A stretch of 64,000 nucleotides of DNA from Undaria pinnatifida. Its lineage: Eukaryota > Sar > Phaeophyceae > Laminariales > Alariaceae. Where the stretch lies: positions 62,001 to 126,000 of the forward strand of contig JABAKD010000021.1 in assembly GCA_012845835.1 (NCBI GenBank), given 5' to 3'. The position numbers were made by a program, and so were the translations under genes. Positions within the stretch are counted from its first letter, which is position 1. Every line of letters starts with the position of its first letter. Under the pieces are notes generated by a model. That model searched no databases. It was not told the origin of the DNA and worked only from the letters and a program-made list of their open reading frames with translations. Shown here piece by piece: positions 34,701-45,836 of the stretch.

Positions 34701-35835
34701 GTTCCCCTTCGCAGCGGCGACATGCTTTCCGTTCTCCCTTCAGGCTGTGTTTCTGCTTATAAATATATAGACTATATGATCATTCTTTTTTGCGGGGATT
34801 TGGTCAGGAGTTTTTTTCGTCTCGGCCCCTGTATGTGATTCGTCGAACGGGAATTTTGGGTCAAACAGCTTCGTTCGAGCGCCGTCTTCGGGGGGCGGCT
34901 CAAACGCCCCTCGCCCTGCGGTATCCGTTCCGCACCTGGCCGGGATTGGGTACGTGGGCTGATTGAGACAAGAGAGAAATGCGCAAAGTTTTGTATTTTG
35001 GGCGGTATACATCCGAGCTATTCTTGGATCTTGGCATATATATACAGGTATGCAGAGCTTGAACAAAGAAATCATATGGGAAAACATGTATATCCAAGGT
35101 GGCACAATTTCAAAATTGGTTTCTTATTTAGTCCCCACCACAATTTTTTCATAGTCACACCTCGAAGCGTTTGGCCTGTTGTTGTGCACATCGTCCGACT
35201 GACTGCTGTGCCATTGCCTTTCGATATCGGATTTCAAGGTTAAATACGTTTGTACGAGCGTTCGTTGTCTTCGAGGGGGGCCGTTCCCTACCCAACAACA
35301 TCACTACTCCCAGAAGTGTCCGTGCTGATTCTTCATCCTAGAGAGATACGACTTATTATTATGTGGTCACAGACTGTGAGACAGAGTAAACCAAACAATC
35401 GCAGTGAATCAAGGTATAAATCATGTGAAATGCTAGCGTACCGGGTACGAGAACACAGCAAAAAACAGGCCAGACCATAAAACAAATAAAAAACAAACAC
35501 AACGAACGGCGTCGCTTTTAAAAATCGCAGTACGAGAAACAATAACAATGTTCTGTTAGTCTTTATCATCGCCGCTCCAAAGAGTCGTTCCGTATATATA
35601 TATATAAAAAATATTCTAGCTTTCGATCCATGTATCATACAACAACAAATTTTGAAGATTTAACACGTTATTTACTACACTTAAACAATGGGTTGCATGC
35701 TGCATCTAACATCAAACCTTCTAGGATAGTAAACATTACAAGCCAGATGATATAAAGGGATGTCTTATTGCTTCAATCGTCAGGTTTGTTCCCTTTGAGA
35801 ATTTATAGTTTCCGCGCACATATTAAAATGTCCCG
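34701..35835. other. No recognisable gene
   Basis: I see nothing nameable. A family A-like 3' piece (TATAGTTTCCGCGCACA) appears at 35800-35824, just before the poly-C block. Confidence 0.4.
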
Positions 35836-35836
35836 C

Positions 35837-37275
35837 CCCCCGCCCCCCCCCCCCCCCTCCCCTCCCCCTCCACTGACCCCTCTTTTTCATCAAAAACCCC
35901 AACCCTTCCCCCCCCGCCCCTCCGTCCCCCGATCCCCCCCCCCCCTCCCCTTCCGCCTAGTCTGTCCAAACGCCCCACTCACAATCAAAATCGGCCTGAG
36001 TAATAAACACCTATACGCAGTTGATATCACGTCATTATCTTTCTGACCATCCATGACGTAGTTTTCAATTATTCCCCCCCCCCCCCCCTCCAACGCCCCC
36101 TCTTTTCCGACCACCTGCACGATCGCCTAGACCTAGCACCACGCGTATAACAAGCTGCTATATATCTTTGATCTCACAGCCGAAGTGTATTTGAATATTC
36201 TTTGTGACCTAAACCTCCTAAAAACTCCCCCCCCCCCCCCCCCCCCCCCTCTTGCTCTCCCTTACTCAAACGCCCCACCAAATATCGAAATCCGCCACAT
36301 TAATAAACACTTCACGCACAGGATATCACCTCATTATCTTTCGAGAGCCATCTATGCCGCTGTGTTCCCCCCCCCGCCCCTCCCCCCCGCCTCGAACGCC
36401 CCCTTGTTCCCCATCACCCGCACCATCGCCTAGACCTAGCACCACACGTGTAACAAACCCCTCACCTAAAGCCCTTCTTCCCCCCCTCCAACGCCCCCTC
36501 TTTTCCGACCACCTGCACGATCGCCTAGACCTAGCACCACGCGTATAACAAGCTCCTATATATCTTTGATCTCACAGCCGAAGTGTATTTGAATATTATT
36601 TGTGACCTAAACCTCCTAAAAAATCTCCCCCCCCCCCCCCCCTCTTGCTCTCCCTTACTCAAACGCCCCACCAAATATCGAAATCCGCCACATTAATAAA
36701 CACTTCACGCACAGGATATCACCTCATTATCTTTCGAGAGCCATCCATGCCGCTGTGTCCCCCCCCCCCCCCCCCCCCGCGTCGAACGCCCCCTTGTTCC
36801 CCATCACCCGCACCATCGCCTAGACCTAGCACCACACGTATAACAAACCCCTCACCTAAAGCCCTTCCCCCCCCCCCCCCCCCCCCGCCCCCCCCTGCCC
36901 CCCCCCGCCCCCACCCCCCACCTTCCCCCCCAACCCATCCCAACCCCACCCCCTCGAACACTCCACCCTCTCTTTACTCACTGATTGTACGACTTACCCA
37001 GGATATACATGATAAACTGATGTATTATTTCCAAAACCGTCACATTTATCCCCTTAAAATAATGTATAGTTTCCAGGCACATATTAAGCTGCCCCCCCCG
37101 CCCAAACCCCCCCCCCGCCCAACCCCCCCCCCATACCCCCCCCCCCCGCCCCAACCCCCCCCCCCCGCCCCCAATAATATATACTGGTGCCAAAACCGTC
37201 AGATTTATCCCCTCGAAAGGATTTATAGCTTACATGCACAAATTGCCCCTTCCCCCCCCCCCCCCCCCCCCCCCT
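35837..37275. repeat. Poly-C block with a 398-bp tandem duplication
   Basis: At least ten runs of 9-20 C, all on the plus strand, separate short unique spacers. Units 36092-36489 and 36490-36870 are nearly identical apart from C-run lengths; the landmark CAACGCCCCCTCTTTTCC is at 36091 and 36489. Spacers near 36170, 36560, 37030 and 37200 resemble parts of family A (GATCTCACAGC, ATAGTTTCC), so the block may be built from that family. Confidence 0.9.
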
Positions 37276-37316
37276 CCAAACCCGCTCGCTTTTGATCAAA
37301 ACCAGGCCCTCTTTCC

Positions 37317-37570
37317 CTTCACAGCTGTCAGGTTTTGTCCCCCTCAGAAACGGGTTTTATAGTTTCCGCGCACAGACTGACTAAAATCATCTTGTTGACC
37401 CTGATAGCTACACTGTAGTTGTAAGGGGAGTCGCCGACCTATATCCTTAATGAGGACACACAACTCGTGATGCGCGCGATCGGAGTATCACACACAGCTT
37501 GCAAAGATGAGTTTCGACGAAATCTTCGATCTCACAGCTGGAGTGTATTTTCATTTTTTATAATATTATT
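37317..37570 (+). repeat. Dispersed repeat family A, copy 2
   Basis: A nearly full-length match to 21060-21330, ending CTCACAGCTGGAGTGTATTT followed by an A/T-rich tail. It directly follows the poly-C block. Confidence 0.9.
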
Positions 37571-37931
37571 ATGTCGTTTTTCTTTGAACACCCCATTTTT
37601 GTTTGGAATTAATTGTGCTTATAGCCGGGGGGGGGCTGAATCCTGCATGCATACAAATGGCTCTAATTCGTCCATTTATATTGCGTTTGGTGCTGTTGTT
37701 GCTGTTCAAGTATTTCTCATCCTCATTTTGAGCGTGCTTGCTCGGCACGCCTACCTGATATAGGCTCAAAATCGTTTTTTTGTGCGACCTATCATGCAAA
37801 TAACTCATTGAACTGCGCTCGCATTGCAAATGTTTGCCGTATTCGAGAGGTATGCGAGAAAACCCGACTCACTCGAAAAAATTGTGAGCTTTTTGGATCA
37901 AAGCCTACCAGCCAATAACGAGAAATCAGCC

Positions 37932-38500
37932 AATCAATGAAGTCGGGGTTGACACGCCGTGCGGGGAGGTATATCGACCCGTGAGATCATCGTTATAGTT
38001 CCCGCGTTACTGGGGCTGTAGAGATTGTCAGAGGATTTCTGAACCGGGGATGGGGCCCTATCTCCCCCGTGTGCGACGGAACTGCCCCCTATCGGTTGGT
38101 GAGCCTCTATCATCCTCCTACTAGGCTGGGAGGCCGCTGTGGAGCTCGAACCAATCAGCGATTCAAGCCAATGGAACTGGGGTTTCCACACCGTGGGGGG
38201 CAGTGTCTACCCCAGAGGACTCGGTTTCTTCCCCCGTTTGTCTAGCTTTTAGATATATATATGGAATGACCCCTGGACCGGGGATGGGACTATATCGTCC
38301 CCGGCTGGAGCTGGCTCTATAATATACGAACCCCAGCCAATTAGAGATCGACCGGTCGGCGGTATTGGGGATTTCCACCATGCGCGGGGAGGAATCAATC
38401 CTGGTGATTTTCCGTGTTCGTTCCCGGGTTGTCGGAGTTGTACTTAGGTGAATTGATTATGATTCTGGGAATGGACCCTATCGCCCCCAGATGACGGTTA
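37932..38500. repeat. ~200-bp degenerate tandem repeat, three units
   Basis: Units begin near 37932, 38152 and 38338 with CAATCA/CAATTA, then a GGGG-TT-CCAC block and a GGGGAGG or GGGGGGC block. Each has an internal CCGGGGATGGG(G/A)C-type or GAATGGACCCTATC-type landmark. A weak relation to 62.94-63.31 kb is possible. Confidence 0.65.
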
Positions 38501-38830
38501 CATTATGTAAGATCTCCGGCCAATGAGCGAACATCATTCAGACAAAAAAGGTCATACCAGGAATTTACTGCATATATTTTTGTCTAAAACTCGCTCGAGC
38601 CTGAAATTCTCAAGTACCAAATTCTTTGTTCAGTGATATCGCGTACTGCTAATATTCCATCGACCAGGCGAGAATGGTCTACAGCAACAAGTAGCAACAC
38701 TATTATGATAGCATTCGAGGAATTGAAAAACGAAGGCAGCGACACCGTGTTTTCACGCCTAGAACACCGTCAGCAAGTCTCTCCACGATCATTATACACA
38801 CAGAGACACGGTCGGTCTGCGAGCCTCGGA

Positions 38831-38941
38831 TCTAGATATTATAAAAATAAAAGTACACTTCACCTGCTGTGAGATCGAAGATTTTGTCGAAACTCATATT
38901 TGCGAGCTGTGTGTGATACTCCGATCGCGCGTATTATATTA
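38831..38941 (-). repeat. Dispersed repeat family A, partial copy 3
   Basis: It holds only the 3' part of the family, in reverse orientation (TATTATAAAAATAAAAGTAC through TGTGAGATCGAAGATTTTGT). Confidence 0.85.
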
Positions 38942-40224
38942 TGGTATCATGCATGTAGTAGCAGAAGCTGGCTCAGTGCGCGCCTGTCAGTTGCAACGTA
39001 GAGAACATGCAGCAAACCTTTGGTCATCCGTCTTCTGGCCCTGGGCGCTTCGTTGAGTTGAAACGCCAAGAAACACACTCGAAACGTCTCTTCGCGGCTA
39101 GACTAGAGGGTCAGTCTGCGTGGGCTCGGATTTTCCGATCGAAACATATATGATGAAGCTCGGAATCGGATTCAGGCAAGAAACGAAGAAACGGAGGAAA
39201 CGGCAGAAGTAGTAAGTGGTCCACTGTTAGTTTTTTTTTTTTTTTTTTTATCCTCCGGCGGATGGGGAAAAATAAAGCTTTAGCTCACCACACTTCCACT
39301 GTTAGTCTATATCAATATCTTGGCATTACTTTACGTTCTACACGCGTAACAGCTTTTACTCTCTATCGAATATTGAAACGAACATGTCGAAGTGCTGCCC
39401 TGCTCTGCCCAGAGCATGGGTGCGGGCGAATGCCGGTACACATGCGGAGCCCTTGTGTACCTTTATATTGTTTCCCTTCGCGTCCTTGCTCTCAGTTGCC
39501 TAGCTCTTTGCACTTTCGTAGCCCGATCGTTGTTGGTATATCAAGTACAGACGCGATCTCCACCGTTGTGGGCTTCATCATTTTGGTTTGTTTCGAATAG
39601 CCTCGGGGTCGATCCCCATTCCAATTGGATGCTTTGTTACCATCCTTGTGTTGTCGTATGATCTGCATCTGCGCGTATCCAGGGTTGCCTAATCTTATGG
39701 AGTGCTCTCCATAGACTAGATTTATAGGCTTTAATAAGGCGTGACACGATTTCATTTCCTTTATATGACCTGCTTAATGTGCCATACCATAGTGCCGTTT
39801 CTCGTTTAGGTGGTTCTCAGTCACAAGTCGATGTTTTCATGGTGGAAGCATTGCACACCGGATCAGTGAGTGTGCGTGTGTTTTTTCCATGACGTACAAT
39901 AAATATCTGGTTTGGGATGATGTTTCGATAAATGAAAGATTGGAGGATACAGGAGAATCGATGCCATGAGCCGAGAAGGTAGGCGACCTACCCAGCAATG
40001 CCACCCTGCATCCCGACGGCATACCATCACAATTAAAATTCGTCAGTGCTCGCGCGTGATTTAAAGATGTTCGCATGAACATAATAATCAAACTTAGGTG
40101 CTCCGCTAAAGTAGCAAAGGGCGATCAAAATTTACCGCAGAAATGCCATTGTCTTGCGAATGACTCCCTACCTTGTTCCAAAACGTAGAAAACAAAACAT
40201 GTTGGCGCAGCGTGACAATTAATT
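38942..40224. other. No recognisable gene; T-run
   Basis: An 18-20 base T tract lies at 39231-39249. The frame at 39262-39600 is unrecognised. Confidence 0.4.
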
Positions 40225-40738
40225 TGATGGTGAACCAACCCAAGGTAAAAAGGAGGGGGGAGGTGTACCCGTTTCATGCATAGCCGTTGTCGTATGACTG
40301 TATACCCTCGCATCCCTGCTATGCCGGGACGGAGCACGTCGGGTTTTCACCGACCAGGCAGACATTGAGTGCACCAAAGTGCGAAGCGCCGTGAGGTGTT
40401 CGGCGAGTCGCATGAAGGGTGAACTGCATTCCACCAAAAATCGCTTGTGAGAGGCGGACTTCCATATTATATGGATGACAGGTTCAATGAGTTAATTTTA
40501 TTTCGGCATGGCCACTTCCAGAGACAGCAATGGGCGTACCATGTAACTACCTCGTGGGCGCACTACAAAAAGCACTGGGTGATACGATTATTCCCCTCGT
40601 GCGGAGTAATAATTCACCACCACGCACAAGTGATCTAATTCGACCGCCAGCTTGATCGACCGTAAAAACAAAACAGTCTAGCTCATGCAATGAGCGGCGT
40701 GTATTATATTGCCGTTGCCAACCGACGCCAACCCAACC
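40225..40738 (+). repeat. Dispersed repeat family C, copy 1
   Basis: About 510 bp matching 49398-49938. Shared blocks include GCCGGGACGGA, GGTTTTCACCGACCAGGCAG, GCGAAGCGCCGTGA, GCCACTTCCAGAGACAGC, CTCGACCGCCAGCT-type and CCAACCCAACCT. No coding potential was recognised. It abuts family A copy 4. Confidence 0.9.
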
Positions 40739-40887
40739 TATATATTATGAAAATTAAAACACTCCAGCTGTGAGATCAAGTATTTTGTCGAAACTCATCT
40801 TTGCAAGCTGTGTGTGATACTCCGATCGCGCGTATTACGGGTTGTGTGTCCTCATTAAGGATATAGGTTGGCGACTCCCCTTGCATC
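40736..40887 (-). repeat. Dispersed repeat family A, partial copy 4
   Basis: Reverse-oriented 3' half of the family, ending at GGCGACTCCCCTTGCA. It is sandwiched between two family C pieces. Confidence 0.9.
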
Positions 40888-40894
40888 TATATAT

Positions 40895-41045
40895 AGCATA
40901 GGCCAGGGGTGAGCAGATGTGCTCGGTTCAATCATAGCCGTAGTATTAATAGTACGATCACAGACGCTCGCATCTCTGCAAAACGCGTACGGAGCACGTC
41001 GGGGTTTCACCGGGTAAGCAGACATCGCGTGCACCAAGGTGTAGG
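40895..41045 (+). repeat. Dispersed repeat family C, fragment
   Basis: A shorter piece with CGGAGCACGTCGGGGTTTCA, GCAGACAT and GCACCAAGGTG blocks as in copy 1. It lies directly after family A copy 4, so the A copy may have inserted into, or recombined with, a C copy. Confidence 0.75.
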
Positions 41046-41113
41046 AAGGATTGATGAGGAAGGTGTCCGTTACTACTGCAATGGTTCCTCCTCTGAGGAC
41101 TTACATGCCCCTA

Positions 41114-42061
41114 TAGTGCGTTAGGGGACCGCCGCGTGAGGGAACCGCCAGAGCGTTTTTGGGCAGCGGGACCGCCGAGCGAGAGAACCGCCAACGGGTT
41201 TTGAGCAGCGGGACCACCGAGAGAGGGGACCGCTAAGAGGTTTTGGGTAGCGGGACCGCCAAATGAGGGGACAAAGACTTTGAGGCAGCGGGACAGCCGA
41301 TTTGACTTTATACTACAACGTGCAGATTTCCTATTTTTTTATACCGTATATAAGTTAAATACGCGTTCGGGAAACGAGGTATCCGGACCGAGTTTATACT
41401 AAAACATACAGATTTCCCTGTAGTTTAAGTTTAATACTTACGCGTTCGGAAAACGAGGTATCCGGACCGAGTTTATACTTAAACGCACAGATTTTCCCAA
41501 TTAAATTTTTACTGAAACGTACAGATTTTCCCTATGAAACCGAATTTATACTAAAACGTACATATTTTCCCTATTACACCGAGTATATACTACAACGTAC
41601 AGATTTCTTTATGAAATTCATACTAAATAAACGTACAAATTTTCCCTAATAAATTATATTTAATACAGAAGATCTGTACCACATGTAACAGAGAAAATCT
41701 GTGCGTTTTATTATAAACTCGGTCCGGATACCTCGTAAATTAATTAGGGAAAATCTGTACGTTTTGGTATAAACTCGGTCCGGATACCTCGTTTTCCCAA
41801 CGCGTATATAACTTATATACGGTATAAATAATAGGAAATCTGTACGTTTTAGTATAAAGTCAAATCGGCTGTCCCGCTGCCTTCGGCGGTCCCCTCACTC
41901 AGCGGTCCCGCTACCCGAAACCTCTTAGCGGTCCCCTCTCTCGGTGGTCCCGCTGCTCAAAACCCGTTGGCAGTCCCCTCGCTCGGCGGTTCCGCTGCCC
42001 AAAAACGCTCTGGCGGTCCCTCACGCGGCGGTCCCTCACGCGGCGGTCCCGTAACGCACTA
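41114..42061. mobile_element. Near-complete palindromic (foldback/MITE-like) element with TA ends
   Basis: The left arm (41114-41498) and the reverse complement of the right arm (42061-41690) match over about 375 bp, with small indels such as one extra CGCGTGAGGGACCGC unit on the right. Ends read TAGTGCGTTA...TAACGCACTA. TA at both edges would suit a Tc1/mariner-type TA target duplication. The arms hold about five GGGACCGCC/GGGACCACC modules outside and repeated ACGTACAGATTTTCCC and GGTATCCGGACCGAGTTTAT modules inside. The 191-bp middle carries more of the same inner motif. No transposase frame exists, so mobilisation would need a partner in trans. Confidence 0.9.
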
Positions 42062-42314
42062 CACCTCACCTACACCTACATACACTACTTCAGTACTTCC
42101 AACACAGCGTAGGCTTGGAATATTTTGGGACGATGCCTAGACCAGGAGACGTTCATCAGCTTCAGTGTTATTGAAGTGTTATTGGTGGCCTAGAGCATGG
42201 CATTTTTGATCGAGTTGGACTTGGTTGGTGGCAATGCTTTCCGACCTGTGCTACGATGATAGAGTTAGCATGGTATGTTGGGCCACCTGCACATCTCCAT
42301 TTTTGGTGGAAGCT
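42062..42314. other. Short unassigned stretch
   Basis: No gene is seen. A segment around 42236-42290 is weakly similar to 44660-44720. Confidence 0.35.
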
Positions 42315-42966
42315 CGTGGAATCTTCCATGGAAGCTTCCACGGCTTCCACGGAAGCTTCCATCGCTTGGAAGCTTCCAAGGAAGTTGTGGAAGCTTTCAT
42401 AGAAGTGGTGGAAACATGCAATGGAAGCTTCCACGCTTCCATGCAAGCTTTCACACTCCCATGACTTGGAAGCTTCCGTAGAAGTTACTTCCACGGAAGT
42501 TTTTCGTGGAAGCTTCCAGGGAATTTACTTCCACGGAAGCTTCCATGAATGCTTCCACGAAACTTACTTCCACGGAAGCTTTCATGATAGATTCACGAAA
42601 GTTACTTCCACGGAAATTTGCACGAAAAGTAAATTTCTTTCACAGAAGCTTTCGTGGAAGTAAATTTTATTTCATGGAAGCTTCCGCGGAAGTAAATTTT
42701 CTTCAACGGAAGCTTCCGCATAAGCTTTCACGGAAGCTTTCGTGGAAGAAAATTAGTCTACGGAAGTTTTCACGGAAGATTTCACGGACTTAAAATTGCT
42801 TCTACTGAAGCTTTCAAACTGGAATATATTTGCTTTCACGAAAGGTTTCACGGAAGCTTTCACGGAAGCTTTCACGGAAGCTCTCGTGGAAGTAAATTGC
42901 TTTCACCGAAGATTTCGCGGAAGTAAATTTGCTTCCACGGAAGTTTTCACGAAATATCTCACGGAA

Positions 42967-42993
42967 CCTAACCCTAACCCTAACCCCTAACCC
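42967..42993. repeat. Interstitial telomere-type run 1
   Basis: Four to five CCCTAA-type units, with one extra C, lie inside the minisatellite between CACGGAA and TTCGTGGAAGC. Confidence 0.95.
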
Positions 42994-43194
42994 TTCGTGG
43001 AAGCTTTGGTGGAGCGTTCTTGGAAGCTTTCTACCGAAGCTTTCAAACTGGAGTAAATTGCTTCAACGAAAGTTTTCACGGAAGCTTTCACGGGAGCCGT
43101 CACGCAAGCCTTCGTGGGAATAAGTTGCTTTCATCGAAGCTTTCGCGGGAGTAAATTTGCTTCCACGGAAGCTTTTACGGAAGCTTTCACGGAA

Positions 43195-43221
43195 CCTAAC
43201 CCTAACCCTAACCCCTAACCC
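43195..43221. repeat. Interstitial telomere-type run 2
   Basis: The same CCCTAA run with the same flanks as run 1, 228 bp further on. Confidence 0.95.
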
Positions 43222-43260
43222 TTCGTGGAAGCTTTCGTGAAAGCTTTCTACCGAAGCTTG

Positions 43261-43513
43261 ACTGATTCTACGATAGCCCCCCCCAAAACCAGCTGTTTTC
43301 TTTAACGAACGTTTCATGGCTGCTCGACACGAGGAAGGATGCTATGAAAAGAGTATCTGCATATATCATTTTGTTTGCGGAGGACTATCAAACGATGGAC
43401 GTCCGGGTGGTAAGGGGGACCGTATTTCACGATTTACGGCCAGGAGCTGGTTTCAAAACCGGCGATTTCGTTAAAGAAAAGTTGGGGGGGCTACCGTAGA
43501 ACCACACGCTTTC
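43261..43513 (+). repeat. Dispersed repeat family B, copy 2
   Basis: It matches 21730-21998 and interrupts the GGAAGC minisatellite. Confidence 0.85.
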
Positions 43514-43657
43514 AAACAGGGGTAAATTCGCTTCCACGAAAGGTTTCACGGAAAATTTTACGGAAGCTTTCACGGAAGCTTTCGTGGAACGGAAGTAAAT
43601 TTCTTTCATCGAACCTTTCGAGTACGTAAATTTGCTTCCACGGAACCTTTTACGGAA

Positions 43658-43697
43658 CCTAACCCTAACCCTAACCTTAACTCTAACCCCTAACCCT
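43658..43697. repeat. Interstitial telomere-type run 3
   Basis: A longer, slightly degenerate CCCTAA run (one CCTTAA, one CTCTAA) with the same left and right flanks, about 463 bp after run 2. Confidence 0.95.
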
Positions 43698-44340
43698 TCG
43701 TGGAAGCTTCAGTGGAAGCTCTCGTGGAAGTTACTTCCATGGAAGCTTTCGTGGAAGTTACTTCCATGGAAGCTTTCGTGGAAGCTTACGTGAAAGCTTT
43801 CGTGGAAGCTTTCGTGGAAGCTTTCGTGGAAGTTGCTTCCATGGTAACTTTCGTGGAAGCTTTCGTGGAAGTTACTTCCATGGGATCTTTCGTGGAAGTT
43901 ACTTCCATGGAAGCTTTCGTGGAAGTTACTTCCATGGAAGCTTTCGTGGAAGCTTACGTGAAAGCTTTCGTGGAAGCTTTCGTGGAAGCTTTCGTGGAAG
44001 TTGCTTCCATGGTAACTTTCGTGGAAGCTTTCGTGGAAGTTACTTCCATGGGATCTTTCGTGGAAGTTACTTCCATGGAAGCTTCCGTGGAAGCTGAAGC
44101 TTCCGTGGAAGCTTTCGTGGAAGCTACTTCCATGGAAGCTTTCGCGAACGATTTTGTTTTTGCGTGGAAGCTTTCATATCTTCCATGTAAACTTCCTCGG
44201 AAGCTTCCGTGGAAGCTACTTCCATGGAAGCTTTCGCGAAAGATTTCGTTTTTGCGTGGAAGCTTCATATCTTTCATGTAAACTTCCACGAAAGCTTCCA
44301 TGAAAGCTTTCAAGCTTTTATGAGCTTCCACGCAAAACGC

Positions 44341-45687
44341 AAGTAGTGCAGGAGATCGGGTTTGTTCAATGCGTTTCTTCCTGACAGAGCTTGTCAGCGA
44401 AGCAACTATGCACTGCCTCAACTCGTTGAAAACAGCAGCAGTTAATGTTTTTTGCTATATTTTGGGTCTTTCGACCATGAGGTTGTTGATTAGGTTGACA
44501 CTGTGTGTCTGGCGGTACGAAGGTTTGGTCAGCGTACCGATTGCTGAACTCGCTGACACTGGGGTTAATAGCTCAACTCATTGGAACACCTATATATGAT
44601 GGCATGTTTTGGGTTGAGACCTATTAATAGAGCGTGGGGTCGTTGAACGGGTTGGCCTTTGTTGATGATAGATTTTCTGACGTGTGCTGCGATGAAGGTA
44701 TCAGAGTTTGGTCAAGGTATTTTTTACCGATAGAGCTCCTCCACTTGGGAATGATCTACTTCAAATAATTGGAATACACTCGTAAGTCATGTTTGGGTAT
44801 GGTTGTTTGTTTGAATACGATGAACGCCCACTCAGGTGCAGGTGGCTGACCGACGACATTCTTCAGAGGCTAGCACATAATCGTCGTGATTCGAGCTTGA
44901 GCACCACTGGTGATGAACTAGACGGTAGCGGATCACAAGACATGGGCTACCCTTGGGCCAGAAAAATGTACCTGGTATAGTGCAATGAACTGTACACAGT
45001 TCAGATGCGGATGAGAAGAGTGATTTCGGTGAGCAATCACTTCTCTTCTGCAAGCGCTCCTCTTCCGCATCGCCTCGTTCTCGAGGTACACAGTTAAGTT
45101 AGCTTGTACGGCCACATCCACCATACGCGATACAAAGGCCAATCTACGTGACCTCGTTCAGCACTTGAATCCTATGCACGTGACCCCAGTGACACGTTAC
45201 TTGGTGGAATATCGTGTCAAATGTGTGTCTTCTTCTATACTCAAAGCAAGCGACATTCAACCCGTGGTTGGACAGCTTACCCGAGCTTGCATAACGACCT
45301 GATCGCGCGGAGATTTACTCATCCAGTGCTCTCCATACACTTGATGACTATGTAATGAATATCTCTTTTGTGAAGTGGATCTCTTACGGGTCCTACCTTT
45401 CAATAGTCCTTCTTACATGAAGAAATCACATCAAATGTGTTCATCCTTAACCACCTCGTTACGCCTAGTCGAAAGCGTAAGTTTCAATCAAATATCGTGC
45501 CAGAGGGTTTCTTACTTTACTGCTCGGCTTGCTTGTACTGCACATTAATCTTTCGACGATCGTTCCAGCGCCCACCCCCTGTCGGCCGGTCATGTTTTCT
45601 CTAATAACGTTGCGCATGCCAGCTCTGACATTACGGTGGACGTCATGCTTGAAACGTCTGCTCAAATCTCCGAAATATAGTCTATAT
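44341..45687. other. No recognisable gene
   Basis: Unassigned. Small frames only. Confidence 0.4.
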
Positions 45688-45836
45688 TATAAAAGTTGAA
45701 ATACACTCCAGCTGTGAGATCGAATATTTTTCGAAACTCATCTTTGCAAGCTGTGTGCGATACTCCGACCGCGCGTATTACGAGTTGTGTGTCCTCATTA
45801 GACTAAAGGATATAGGTCGGCGGCTTAATATATATA
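45688..45836 (-). repeat. Dispersed repeat family A, partial copy 5
   Basis: Reverse-oriented 3' half, similar to copy 4, with a small insertion in CATTAGACTAAAGGATATAG. Confidence 0.9.

Larger units (their letters stand above)
42315..44340. repeat. GGAAGCTTTC minisatellite with higher-order structure
   Basis: About 2 kb of a 10-12 bp unit (CGTGGAAGCTTT and variants), interrupted by family B copy 2 (43261-43513). Units of about 230 bp, each with a telomere-type run, recur in the middle. Near the right end a 174-bp super-unit is tandemly duplicated (43774 and 43948). Since 174 is divisible by three, a 193-codon frame (43700-44281) stays open; it is a repeat artefact. Confidence 0.95.

Noticed and set aside
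36645-37295. 216-codon Pro-rich plus-strand frame
   Set aside because: Poly-C runs translate as poly-Pro; the frame exists only because of them.
43700-44281. 193-codon frame with repeated VEVTSMEAFVE blocks
   Set aside because: The minisatellite super-unit is 174 bp, a multiple of three. Openness follows from the repeat.
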